A stretch of DNA of 64,000 nt. It comes from JBGAQP01 sp044220635 (GTDB lineage: Bacteria > Pseudomonadota > Gammaproteobacteria > Burkholderiales > Usitatibacteraceae). Below, in pieces: positions 25,653-36,026 of this stretch; position 1 is the stretch's first letter; every line of letters starts with the position of its first letter. The position numbers were made by a program, and so were the translations under genes. The notes under the pieces are model-generated. The model was given only the letters and a program-made list of their open reading frames with translations, made no database searches and was not told the origin of the DNA. The DNA lies in contig JBGAQP010000019.1 of assembly GCA_044220635.1 (NCBI GenBank), positions 10,816 to 74,815 of the forward strand. The letters are read 5' to 3'.

Positions 25653-27386
25653 TCAGAACGGCTGGCGCGTGATCGCCTTGACGCCCGAGACCCCGTTCAC
25701 CGTGTACGCGAAGCTCCCGTTGTTGGCGTCGAAGAACGTGAGCGTGGCGCTGCCGACGGTGTTCACCTTCACCTGCGAGGCGATGAACCCGGTCGTGAAG
25801 GGCGGGCCCGAGGTGAGGTACAGGGTGCCCGTGAAGGTGGTCGAGTTGGTCCAGGTGCCGCCGGGCATCACGATCCACTGCGGCCGGCCGCCGGCGGCGT
25901 AGGTGTACCAGACGCCGAAGATCTGGCCCGAGGCGTGCTGCGTGAGGTTGAGGCCCCAGCCCGACTCCGCGGCGTTCCACCAGAGGTCCGTGTAATCCAG
26001 AGTCGGGGTGTTGCCGCCGAGGTATCCGGCGAGAGTCTGGTAGACCTGGTCGAAGCGCGAGTAGTTGTCCGTGCCCTGGGGATTGGTGCACAGCGCGGTG
26101 CCGCCCCACAGGCCGCCGCGGAACAGGTAATCCGCGCCGTCGTAGGTGAACACGCCCGAGCCGCTGCTGCCGCCCTCGGTGGTGCCCGACTGCCACAGGA
26201 CCTCGATGAAGCCGTTCGCGGTCGAGCCCGTGAAGGCGGTGGAGAAGCGCTGCATCGTGCCCTGCGAGACCTTCTTCAGGTCGCCCTGCGGGTGGTGGAT
26301 GCCGATCACGTTGGAGCCCGCCTGCATCGGGTTGGGGTCCCAGCCCGCGAGGTAGGAGCCCGCCGGCGGGCCCTCGTTCAGCCGCAGGAAGAGCACGTCG
26401 CGCGGCTGGCTGTTGTAGAGGAAGGTGGCGCCGCCCGTGAACTGCGTGAAGGGCGGGGCCGCGAGGCTGCCGCAGGAGACCGCCTCGAAGAACCAGTAGG
26501 TGTTGAGCGTGCTCGCCACCGTCTGCATCTGGGCGGCGGTCTTGTACGGGGGGCTCTCGTTCTCGAAGCAGTGGTTGGCGCCGTAGAACCAGGGAACCTG
26601 GTTCGTGGGGTTCGCGTCGTTGAGCATCGTGCCCGTGCACAGGCTCGTGAAGCCCCCGTCGGTGAAGAGCATCTTCGCGACCGAGTTGCGCACGTTCAGG
26701 AAGGCCTGCGAGGGGCTCACGATGCACTTGATGTCGACGTTGCAGGAGCCCGAGTCGCCGATGTCCGCGGTGCGCTTGGCGAATCCGCTCGCCGGCGAGG
26801 CGAAGAGGTGCGAGACGCGCGCGATGCGCACGGCGGCGAGCGCGGGATCGACGCCGGCCGGCGCGAAGACCTCGACGGTCTGCTCCGCGCCCTCGGTGGC
26901 GGGGGACCACCAGGCGAGCGTCCGGTCCCGGATATCGCCCACGCGCACGGGGCCGAGGAGGCGGCCGGGCTCGCCCGAGCCGAAGAACACCAGCTCGACG
27001 TCCGCGGGAACGCCGAGGAGATCGATCGCGAGGCGCATCGCCGCCGCGTCGGGCGAGGCGATGGCGAGGCGCGCCGCGTGGCCGCCCTCGACGGCGGACC
27101 ACTCGGGCGCGAGCGCGGGCCCGGCGAGCGCGCGGTCCACGCCGATGGCGAGGCGCTTGCCGGGGGCGCGGCGGTTCGCCTCGCGCACGCTCTCGAGTTC
27201 CGCCTCGGCGACGGGAGCGAGCTGCAGGCGCGGGCCCGTGGCCTTGGCGACGAGGCGAAGGCGCGCGGCCGGCGCGGCCTTGGGGGTCGCCGCGGGCTCG
27301 CCCGGGACGAGGGGAAGCTCCGCCGCGAAGGCGCTGGCGGCGAGGGCGGCGAGGACCGCGACGAGGCGGGCGAGGAATCGGATCAT
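25653..27386 (-). CDS. Secreted trypsin-fold serine protease, lysyl-endopeptidase-like
   Basis: 577 residues with signal peptide (about 1-22). A propeptide-like domain (about 25-200) precedes the S1-type protease (about 205-455). The catalytic triad is visible: His in FYGANHCF (about 272), Asp in RDVLFLRL (about 330) and Ser in EGGSSGSGVF (about 408), in the order and form of Achromobacter-type lysyl endopeptidases. Several Cys suit disulfides. The last 110 residues form a separate beta domain (DLWWNAAESGWGLNL..., GVWYTYAAGGRPQW) often attached to secreted enzymes of betaproteobacteria. A type II secretion substrate is likely. It is a single gene, divergent from the glycosyltransferase at 27531. 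Confidence 0.87.
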   Translation of the reverse strand: MIRFLARLVAVLAALAASAFAAELPLVPGEPAATPKAAPAARLRLVAKATGPRLQLAPVAEAELESVREANRRAPGKRLAIGVDRALAGPALAPEWSAVEGGHAARLAIASPDAAAMRLAIDLLGVPADVELVFFGSGEPGRLLGPVRVGDIRDRTLAWWSPATEGAEQTVEVFAPAGVDPALAAVRIARVSHLFASPASGFAKRTADIGDSGSCNVDIKCIVSPSQAFLNVRNSVAKMLFTDGGFTSLCTGTMLNDANPTNQVPWFYGANHCFENESPPYKTAAQMQTVASTLNTYWFFEAVSCGSLAAPPFTQFTGGATFLYNSQPRDVLFLRLNEGPPAGSYLAGWDPNPMQAGSNVIGIHHPQGDLKKVSQGTMQRFSTAFTGSTANGFIEVLWQSGTTEGGSSGSGVFTYDGADYLFRGGLWGGTALCTNPQGTDNYSRFDQVYQTLAGYLGGNTPTLDYTDLWWNAAESGWGLNLTQHASGQIFGVWYTYAAGGRPQWIVMPGGTWTNSTTFTGTLYLTSGPPFTTGFIASQVKVNTVGSATLTFFDANNGSFAYTVNGVSGVKAITRQPF

Positions 27387-27530
27387 TTCCGTGGGGACAC
27401 CGGGTTATGCTACGTTTCGGGCCGGACTTGCGGATGCCGGTGCCTATTCTACGCGGCAGACCCCTGCTCCCGGCCCGAGTTCCCCTTTTTTTCACCAACG
27501 TCCCGCCTGCGCAGCGCGTTGACCTCCCCG

Positions 27531-28550
27531 ATGAGGATCCTCGTCGTCAAGCGCGACAAGATCGGAGACCTGCTGCTCGCCACGCCGATGCTGCGCGTGC
27601 TGCGAACGGCCCTTCCCGGCTCGCGCATCGAGGTGCTCGCGAGCGACTACGGCGCCTGGGTGCTCGCGGGCAACCGCGACGTGGACCGCGTGTGGGCCTA
27701 CCGGCGCGCGCGCACCTCCGCCGGGGTGTCGCTCGCCGGCGCGCTCTCGCAGGCGGCGCTGTGGCTGCGGCTCCGCGCGGCAAACTTCGACGTCGCGATC
27801 GCGGCCAACGGCGAGGACTCCCCGCGAGCCACGCGCCGCGCGCTCCTCGCCGGCGCGAAGCGCACCATCGCCTACGCCGCCTCGCCCCGGCGCGGCCTCA
27901 CGGACGCGCTGCCGCCGCCCGCCGCGGGCCACGAGCGCGACCGGCTGATCGCGCTGCTCGCCCCGTTGGGCATCGCCGCGCCCGCGGAAGCGCCCCTGCC
28001 CGTGTACGAGCCGCCCGCCGCCTGGCTCGACGGCGCGCGCGAATGGCTCGCGCAGCGCTCGCTCGCGCCCGGCGGCTACCTCGTGCTCGGGCTCGGCGCC
28101 CGCCGTCCGAAGAAGCAGCCCACGCGCGACCAGGTGGTCGCGTGGACGACGGCGCTCAAGGCGCGCCACGGGCTCGACACCGTGTTCATGTGGACGCCGG
28201 GCCGGGGCGACAACCCGGACTATCCCGGCGACGATGACGTTGCCGCGCCCGTGCTCGACGCGCGCCTCGCCCACCTGCACCCGTTCCGCGGGCCGATCGC
28301 GCCCGCGGTGGCGCTGGTCTGGCTCGCGCGCACGTCGCTTTTCCCCGACAGCGGGCTCATGCACGTCGCCGCGGCGAGCCCCGGCGGCGTCCTTGGCCTG
28401 TACGCCGAGACCGCCGTCTCCCCGCACCCCTCGCAATGGGGCCCCCTCGGGCCCCGCGCGGATTACCTCGATGCCCCGAAGAGCGTCTCGGAGCTCGCCG
28501 ACGAGCTCGTCCTCGCGCGCCTCGAGCGGCTCCTCGGCCCGGCGGCTTAA
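27531..28550 (+). CDS. GT9 heptosyltransferase-family glycosyltransferase
   Basis: 339 residues starting MRILVVKRDKIGDLLLATPMLRVL, the standard GT9 opening with the Gly-Asp catalytic region. The C-terminal half has FPDSGLMHVAAASPGGVLGLYAETAVSPHPSQWGP, the donor-binding signature. It probably acts on lipopolysaccharide core. It is alone on the plus strand, between the divergent protease gene and convergent DUF4254 gene. Its TAA stop is supplied by repeat element B. The 144 bases upstream contain no clear promoter beyond an AT-rich patch near 27445. Confidence 0.87.
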   Translation: MRILVVKRDKIGDLLLATPMLRVLRTALPGSRIEVLASDYGAWVLAGNRDVDRVWAYRRARTSAGVSLAGALSQAALWLRLRAANFDVAIAANGEDSPRATRRALLAGAKRTIAYAASPRRGLTDALPPPAAGHERDRLIALLAPLGIAAPAEAPLPVYEPPAAWLDGAREWLAQRSLAPGGYLVLGLGARRPKKQPTRDQVVAWTTALKARHGLDTVFMWTPGRGDNPDYPGDDDVAAPVLDARLAHLHPFRGPIAPAVALVWLARTSLFPDSGLMHVAAASPGGVLGLYAETAVSPHPSQWGPLGPRADYLDAPKSVSELADELVLARLERLLGPAA

Positions 28551-28619
28551 ATGGGGACAGTCCCCATTTAAGCCTTGTAATCCTTGTTACAACGAAAAAA
28601 TGGGGACTGTCCCCATTTA
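28548..28619. repeat. 72-bp REPIN-like palindromic element B
   Basis: Same length and layout as element A, with only a few differences: inner dyad TTGTAA...TTACAA, and one palindrome reading GGACTGTCC instead of GGACAGTCC. It again supplies the stop codons of both convergent genes (28548-28550 plus strand; 28617-28619 minus strand). Confidence 0.85.
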
Positions 28620-29198
28620 ACGGTAGGCGGGGTCGTTGTACATCTTGAACTGGCGGTAGATCTTGAAGCGCGCGCGGCCCGAGGCGCAGTCGGCGAGCAG
28701 CTCGTCGAGGCAGCGGGCGAGGTCGCCGCGCTGCTCCTCGAGGCGCACGAGCTTCGCGCGGCAGGCGTCCGCATGGCCGGGCGCGGCGTCGCGGCGCTCG
28801 GTCTGCGCGCGCATCGCGCGGATCTTCAGCGCGAGGATCGAGAGGCGGTCGGCCATCATCCCCGGGGTCTCGGAATGCAGCCGCGCGTCCTCGCGGATCG
28901 CGGTGCCGAGCGCGGCGAGCACGATCTCGTCGAGGCGCTCGACGGCGTCGTTGCGGCTCTGGTTGAAGCCGTCGATGGCGCGCTTGTTCGCCGCGATCTC
29001 GGCGTCGGCCACGTCGCGGCGGCGCGCGAGGTCCTCCTCGTCCCAGAGCAGCGCGTTGAAGCGGTGGTTGCGCTCCGCCCAGTGCCAGGCGCCCGCGGCG
29101 TGGCGCTCGGCGCCCGCGCGCGGCCAGCCCGGGCTGGCGAGGCACTCGTCGTGGAATCGCACGAGCCGGGCGGCGTCGAAGCCGGCGGCCGCGCTCAT
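28617..29198 (-). CDS. DUF4254-type protein
   Basis: 193 residues, mostly helical, Arg/Glu-rich, with WHWAERNHRFNALLWDEEDLARR and LSILALKIRAMRAQTER, which I recognise as the DUF4254 pattern. Such genes are common next to GT9 and GT4 genes in lipopolysaccharide loci; their role is not established. The ATG overlaps the stop of the upstream GT9 gene by four bases. The stop codon belongs to repeat element B. No membrane segment or signal peptide is visible, so it is cytosolic. Confidence 0.75.
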   Translation of the reverse strand: MSAAAGFDAARLVRFHDECLASPGWPRAGAERHAAGAWHWAERNHRFNALLWDEEDLARRRDVADAEIAANKRAIDGFNQSRNDAVERLDEIVLAALGTAIREDARLHSETPGMMADRLSILALKIRAMRAQTERRDAAPGHADACRAKLVRLEEQRGDLARCLDELLADCASGRARFKIYRQFKMYNDPAYR

Positions 29199-30307
29199 CG
29201 CAGCTCCGGGACCAGCTCGCCGATCGCGGCGCGGACCGCCTCGAGCGTGATCGCCTGCATGCATCGGGGCTCGGCGCACTCGCGCGTCGAGCGGGCGCAG
29301 CGCCGCACCCACTCGACGCGGCGCTTGAAGAGCGTGCGCTGGTCGCGGCAGGCGAAGGGGTCCACGGACACCGCGCGCCACGGCGAGTCGCGCCAGAAGC
29401 GCCCCGCGCCCGCGACCACGGCCGAACCCGGCCCGAAGAGCGTCACCGTGGGAACGCCCACGATGCGCCCGAGGTGCGCGACGCCGGTGTCGGGCGTCAC
29501 GAGCAGCCGCGCCCCGGCGAGCAGGTGCCAGAGCTGCGCGAGGTCGAGCCGGCCGGCGAAGGAGGTCCGCTTCGCCTGCGGGTCCACGCGCGCGACCGTG
29601 GCGGCGTCGGCCGCCGCGCCCGTCCACACCACCGCGAGGCCGCGGTGCTCGAGCTCCTCGGCGAGCGCGCGCCAGCGCTCCTCGGGCCAGAGCTTGAGCG
29701 GCGTGCTCGCGCCGAGCTGGATCGCGCAATAGGGCGCCTTCGGCCGCTCGAAGGGCGCGAAGGGCGGCGCGGGCCATTGCGCCGTCGTGTACGGCGGCGG
29801 ATCCCCGCCCGGAACGAGCCCGGAGGCGAGCTCGCCCCACATGCCCGGCGTGGCGGGGTAGTCGTGAAGCTCGTCGATGAGCAGGTTCTTGTACGCGGGC
29901 CGGTCGCCGCCGAAGCCCACGACCCAGCGCGCCCCGGCGCCGCGCGCGAACCAGCCGTAGCGGTTGTCGCCGGGCACGATCGCGAGCCCGTAGCCGCCGT
30001 CCTTGCGGAACGCGCGGAAGGTGGCCGCCTCCCGCGGGTCGTAGCGCAGCGCCTCCACGCCCCAGGGACGCGTCGCGTAGAGGGGCTGCGTGGCGGCCGA
30101 GGTCGCGATGACGATCTCGCAGCGCGGATACGCGTGGCGCAGCTTCGCGAAGAGCGGCGAGAGCAGCAGCGTGTCGCCGATCATCTGCGGGTGGTGTGCC
30201 ACGAGCACCCGTTTCGGCTCCCCCTCCGGGCGGGCGCGCCCGGGCGTGGTGCCGAGCGCCGCGAGGACGATGCGCGAGCGGGTGAGGAAGCGGCCCGAGG
30301 CGCTCAC
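29195..30307 (-). CDS. GT9 family glycosyltransferase (heptosyltransferase-like)
   Basis: 370 residues from a GTG at 30307 overlapping the previous stop (GTGA). VLVAHHPQMIGDTLLLSPLFAKLR carries the GT9 Gly-Asp. APYCAIQLGASTPLKLWPEERW and TPDTGVAHLGRIVGVPTVTLFGPGS are the donor-site blocks. A Cys cluster near the C-terminus (DPFACRDQRTLFKRR...CARSTRECAEPRCM) is similar to the metal-type Cys motif in some WaaQ-like proteins. It probably builds lipopolysaccharide core or an outer sugar. Donor unknown. Confidence 0.85.
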   Translation of the reverse strand: MSASGRFLTRSRIVLAALGTTPGRARPEGEPKRVLVAHHPQMIGDTLLLSPLFAKLRHAYPRCEIVIATSAATQPLYATRPWGVEALRYDPREAATFRAFRKDGGYGLAIVPGDNRYGWFARGAGARWVVGFGGDRPAYKNLLIDELHDYPATPGMWGELASGLVPGGDPPPYTTAQWPAPPFAPFERPKAPYCAIQLGASTPLKLWPEERWRALAEELEHRGLAVVWTGAAADAATVARVDPQAKRTSFAGRLDLAQLWHLLAGARLLVTPDTGVAHLGRIVGVPTVTLFGPGSAVVAGAGRFWRDSPWRAVSVDPFACRDQRTLFKRRVEWVRRCARSTRECAEPRCMQAITLEAVRAAIGELVPELR

Positions 30308-30831
30308 TTCTCGACCCTGAGCTCCCAGCGGATCGTGCTCGCGCGGAACACGAAGCACCAGCTCTTCTCCCAGCCCTCGGGGGAGATCGCGAAGAGCAGC
30401 CGCCCCACGAGCCCCAGGGGCCCGCCGCCGAAGGATAGGTCGCGCTTCTCGATCCTCACGCCCCCGCCCATGTAGTGCCGGACCGAGTCCTTCCCGAAGT
30501 GGTCGAGCGAGAAGACCGAGAGGTGGTGCACGTGCGTGGGGTCGCGCCACGACGAGGCCGAGGTGAAGTGCGGCGTGATGACCGTGATCCTCGCGCCGGG
30601 CTTCGCGGCGCGCACCAGCTCCCTCACGAGCGCCGGGATGTCGGGCACGTGCTCGATGAAGTTGTCGAGCAGGAACTCGTCCACGGTCCCGTCGCCGAAG
30701 GGCAGGGGCTTGGTGAGGTCGCACAGGAGGTCCGCGGCCTCGCACGGGTGGAGGTCCGCGCCGAGCCAGCCCTCGCGCCGCTTGTTGCCGCAGCCGAGGT
30801 TCACGCGCACGGGGCGGGTGGCGTCGTCCAT
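30304..30831 (-). CDS. SAM-dependent methyltransferase (class I, type 11)
   Basis: 175 residues. VNLGCGNKRREGWLGADLHP is motif I; DEFLLDNFIEHVPDIPALVRELVRAAKPGARITVITPHF covers motifs II-III. Compact methyltransferases of this form are frequent in polysaccharide clusters and may methylate a sugar or lipid-linked glycan. It sits nine bases after the GT4 stop and overlaps the following GT9 gene, within the minus-strand core operon. Confidence 0.83.
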   Translation of the reverse strand: MDDATRPVRVNLGCGNKRREGWLGADLHPCEAADLLCDLTKPLPFGDGTVDEFLLDNFIEHVPDIPALVRELVRAAKPGARITVITPHFTSASSWRDPTHVHHLSVFSLDHFGKDSVRHYMGGGVRIEKRDLSFGGGPLGLVGRLLFAISPEGWEKSWCFVFRASTIRWELRVEK

Positions 30832-30840
30832 CGCGCCATT

Positions 30841-31931
30841 CTAGGAGGTTCGCGCCGCGGCCGCGCGCGCGAAGAGGGCGATCATGCGCTCGACCATGGG
30901 CTCCTCGCCGAAACGCGCGCGGGCGGCGGCGAGCGCGCGCTCGCCCAGGGCGCGGCGCCGCGGCTCGTCGGCGAGGAGGGCGGCGATCGCCTCGCGCAGG
31001 GCCCCGGCGTCCTGCGCCGGGACGATCACGCCGGTTTCGCCGTCGGTGACGATCTCCGCGATGCTGCCCACGTCCGTGGTCACCACGGGAAGCGCGCAGG
31101 CCATCGCCTGCATCAGCGCCTGGGGCACGCCCTCGTTCGCCGTGGAGGGCAGGCAGAAGAGGTCGAAGGCGCGCATCCAGGGCGCGGGGTTCGGCTGGTT
31201 GCCCGCGAAGCGCACGCGCCCGGCGATGCCGAGCTCGCCCGCGAGCGTCCCGAGCGCCTCGCGCTGCGGGCCGTCGCCGACCACCACCAGCCGCACGTCC
31301 TCGCGCCCGAGCGCGGCGATCGCCTGCATCAGGAAGCGGTGGCCCTTCCAGCTGCGAAGCGTCGCCACGATCCCCACCGTGGGGGCGTCCTCGAGGCCGA
31401 TGCGCTCGCGCGCCTCGCCCCGGTCGCCGGGGCGGAATCGGGCGAGGTCGATGCCGGTGGGGATCGAGACCACTTTCGCGGGGTCCGCCCCCGTCTCCTC
31501 GATCACCTGCAGGCGCAGCCTCTCGCCCGTCGTGGCGATGGCCGCGGCCGCCCGCGCGTAGAGCCAGCGCGTCGTGAAGTTGCGCGGCGCGGGCGCGGAG
31601 ATGTGGCGCGTGCGCACGATGGGCGGTGCCCCGGCGAGCGTGGCGCAGGCGATCGCCGCGAGCCAGCTGTCGGTGGAGCTGTGGGTGTTCACGACGTCGA
31701 AGGCGCGCGCGGCGAGGAGCCGGCGCATCGCGAGCAATCCTGCGAGGCCCTTGCGCGCGATCGGCAGCGCGATGGCCTGCACGCCGTAGCCGGCCGCCTC
31801 CCGGAAGATGCGCGACTCGCCGGGGGCGGCGATCGCGACCTCGTGGCCCCTGCGGGCGACGCCGCGCGCCTCGCTCAGCACCCGGATCTCCTGGCCGCCC
31901 CAGCCGAGGGAGGATTCGGTGTGCAGGATCC

Positions 31932-31935
<4 letters not shown>
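30841..31935 (-). CDS. GT4 family glycosyltransferase
   Basis: 364 residues. It begins MRILHTESSLGWGGQEIRVL and has VSIPTGIDLARFRP, GIVATLRSWKGHRFLMQA, and FCLPSTANEGVPQALMQAMACALPVVTTDVGSIAEIV, the GT-B EX7E region. It likely adds a core or O-chain sugar from a nucleotide donor. The ATG overlaps the MsbA stop. A plus-strand reading of the same DNA is open for long stretches but only because of the high GC. Confidence 0.86.
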
Positions 31936-33680
<1,745 letters not shown>

Positions 33681-33688
33681 CGGAAGAA

Positions 33689-33703
33689 CGGGGACAGTCC
33701 CCG
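33689..33703. repeat. Single palindrome of the REPIN family
   Basis: CGGGGACAGTCCCCG, the same core as elements A, B and C but as one arm only. It starts eight bases upstream of the msbA start region, and the preceding gene's TAA (33705-33707) sits next to it. Confidence 0.7.
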
Positions 33704-33704
33704 A

Positions 33705-34859
33705 TTATCTCAGGAGGCGGCGGTAGAGGGCGAGGTAGTCGGCGGCCATGGCGGCGGGGGTGAGGGGGGCGACGGCGTCGCGCGCGGCCTCGCCCAGGCG
33801 CCGCGCGGTGGCCGGATCGAGGCGCTCGAAGGCCTCGGCGAAGCCGGCGACGTCGAGGGCGTCGCGCACGAACCCGCTCTCGCCCTCGCGGACCACCTCG
33901 GCCGCGCCGCACTTGGGCGTGGTCACCACGGGCAGGCCGCAGGCCATGGCCTCGAGCACCGCGTTGGGAAACGGGTCGTAGAGGGTGGGCAGCGCGAAGG
34001 CGTCCGCCGCCGCGTAGTAGGGCCGCACGTCGGAGACCGCGCCCACGAAGCGCACGCGCGCCCCGAGGCCGAGCGCGTTCGCCTCGCCCGCGTAGCGGGC
34101 CGAGCGCTTGTCCTTGCCCACGACGATCGCCCGGCATCCGCCGCGCGAGCGCGCGAGCGCCGCGAGGAAGGTGCCCACGCCCTTCCTCTCGAAGCCCGAG
34201 CCCACGAAGAGCACCACGGGCGCATCGCCTTGCAGCGCGAGCTGCTGGCGCACGGCCTCGCGCATCTCGGCGCGCAGCCCCGGATGGAAAGCGGCGCCGT
34301 CCACGGCGTTGCGGATCAACACGAGCTTCGCCGCGTCCGTGCCGAAATGCCGCCCGATCTCCCCGCGCACCATCTCGGAATTGCAGATCACGGCCTTCAG
34401 GCGCGGGCTCGTGAAGAGCGCGCGCTCGGCCGCGAGCAGGTAGCGGTGGTGCGGGTCGAGGCGCGTGGCGAGGCGCTTCAGGGGCGATTGCACGCGCGCG
34501 CGCTGGGCGAGCCACTCCGCGTGCACGCCGTCGCCCGCGCGGTACACGTCGCAGCAGGCGATGCGCTCGTGGGACTGCACGAGCTCGAAGCGGCGACGCG
34601 CGAGCTCGGCGCACGCCGCGCGGGCGAAGGACCAGTCGCGCCAGAGGCTGCCGACGTGGAAGGGGTCGACCACGATCGCCGAGCCGTCGCCGTCGGGCCA
34701 GCTGCGGGTGACGATGGTGAGCGAGGCCCCCTGGGCCTTCAGGGCCGTCACGGCGTTCTGCACGAAGCGCTCGGCGCCGCCGAAGGGGTCGTAGCGGCCG
34801 CGCACCAGCGCGATCCGCGGGCCGCGGCCCGGCGGCGTGACCGGGGCCGTCGCGCTCAC
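33705..34859 (-). CDS. GT4 glycosyltransferase, WaaG-like
   Basis: 384 residues from a GTG at 34859 overlapping the previous stop. ALVRGRYDPFGGAERFVQNAV is the acceptor-side glycine loop; CDVYRAGDGVHAEWLAQR and NSEMVRGEIGRHFG are typical of WaaG-type core glucosyltransferases; FVGSGFERKGVGTFLAAL and LPTLYDPFPNAVLEAMACGLPVVTT form the donor site. It most likely adds the first hexose to inner-core heptose. It follows the WaaQ-like gene directly. Confidence 0.87.
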   Translation of the reverse strand: MSATAPVTPPGRGPRIALVRGRYDPFGGAERFVQNAVTALKAQGASLTIVTRSWPDGDGSAIVVDPFHVGSLWRDWSFARAACAELARRRFELVQSHERIACCDVYRAGDGVHAEWLAQRARVQSPLKRLATRLDPHHRYLLAAERALFTSPRLKAVICNSEMVRGEIGRHFGTDAAKLVLIRNAVDGAAFHPGLRAEMREAVRQQLALQGDAPVVLFVGSGFERKGVGTFLAALARSRGGCRAIVVGKDKRSARYAGEANALGLGARVRFVGAVSDVRPYYAAADAFALPTLYDPFPNAVLEAMACGLPVVTTPKCGAAEVVREGESGFVRDALDVAGFAEAFERLDPATARRLGEAARDAVAPLTPAAMAADYLALYRRLLR

Positions 34860-35932
34860 GGGCGCGCCAGCAGCTCGTTCACGGCGGCGAGCACGCGGTC
34901 GACCGGGAGCGTGGTGAGGCACTCGCTCACCTTGCCGCCGCCGCAGCCGTCGTTGCCGCAGGGCCGGCAGGGGTGGTCGCTCGCGACGACGCGCGCGGGC
35001 ACCATCCACGGCCCCCACTCGAGCTCGCCGCTCGGCCCGAAGAGCGCGACCACGGGCGTGCCCATGGCCGCGGCGATGTGCATCGGGGCGGAATCGACGC
35101 CGACGAACAGGCGCGCGCGCGCCGAAAGCGCTCCCATCTCGCGAAGCGTGAGCTGCCCCGAGAGATCGGCGACCGCCACCCCCGCCTCCTCGAGGATGCG
35201 CCCGACGATCGCCTTCTCGCGCGCGTTGGGCGCCGCGGTGATCGCCACGCGGTGGCCGTCGCGCGCGAGGGCGCGCAGGAATTCGGCGTTCCTCGCCTCG
35301 GTCCAGGCCTTGAAGAGCCAGCGCGAGGTGGGATGGAACTGGATGAAGCCGCGCGGGGCGAGGCCGTTGGCCGCGAGCAGGCCGTCCACGCGCCCCTCGG
35401 CTTCGGGCCCCGGCACCATCACGAGCCGCTTCTCCGCCTCCTCGGGATACACGCCGAGGCGCCGGAGCGCGTCGAGGTTCGCCTCGACCGTGTGACGCGG
35501 CCGCGCCCTGGGCAACGGGAAGCGGTGGGAGAAGGCCCAGTCCCACCAGCGGCTCGCGCGCGCGGGCGCCACGGACCAGCGCGGGGCGAGCGAGCGCGCG
35601 AGCCAGGCGCCGCGCCAGTGGTCCGTGAGGTGCACGAGGAGCTGGTACCTGCGCCCGCGCAGCTCGCGCAGGAGCGCCGCCTCGCGCTGGAACTGCACCG
35701 CGAGGCCCTTCCTCTTCCACTCGCGGTCGACGGTGTGGATGCGCGCGATCGCGGGGTGGCCCTCGAGCAGGTCGCGCGTGTCGGCGTAGACGAGGGCGTC
35801 GAGCTCGGCGTGGGGCGCGCGGTTGGCGAGCACCTGGAAGACGGGGGAGCTCAGCAGCACGTCGCCGTGGTGGCGCAGCTTCACCACGAGGGCGCGCTGG
35901 ACGGAGGCGAGGTTGATCGCGTCGGGGACCAT
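34856..35932 (-). CDS. waaQ: Lipopolysaccharide heptosyltransferase III-like (WaaQ)
   Basis: 358 residues of GT9. ALVVKLRHHGDVLLSSPVFQVL carries the conserved HHGDVLL characteristic of RfaQ/WaaQ. GFIQFHPTSRWLFKAWTEARN, FVGVDSAPMHIAAAMGTPVVALFGPSGELEWGPW and the late Cys-rich CRPCGNDGCGGGKVSECL match the family. It is the first gene of a seven-gene minus-strand operon ending at 28617. A divergent promoter region of 94 bases separates it from the TPR-GT gene at 36027. Confidence 0.87.
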   Translation of the reverse strand: MVPDAINLASVQRALVVKLRHHGDVLLSSPVFQVLANRAPHAELDALVYADTRDLLEGHPAIARIHTVDREWKRKGLAVQFQREAALLRELRGRRYQLLVHLTDHWRGAWLARSLAPRWSVAPARASRWWDWAFSHRFPLPRARPRHTVEANLDALRRLGVYPEEAEKRLVMVPGPEAEGRVDGLLAANGLAPRGFIQFHPTSRWLFKAWTEARNAEFLRALARDGHRVAITAAPNAREKAIVGRILEEAGVAVADLSGQLTLREMGALSARARLFVGVDSAPMHIAAAMGTPVVALFGPSGELEWGPWMVPARVVASDHPCRPCGNDGCGGGKVSECLTTLPVDRVLAAVNELLARP

Positions 35933-35996
35933 GGGGCAAGGGGGACTTTACAGGGCGGCGAGGCGCGCCGTCGAGGGAACCGCCGGGGCCGGCGGC

Positions 35997-36002
35997 TATA
36001 AT
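35997..36002 (+). promoter_or_regulatory. Perfect -10 box for the triple TPR-GT operon
   Basis: TATAAT, 25 bases before the ATG at 36027, in otherwise GC-rich DNA. No good -35 at 17 bases. Transcription would begin near 36009 with a very short leader. Confidence 0.5.
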
Positions 36003-36026
36003 CCACTCCCAGCGCGCAATCCGCCG

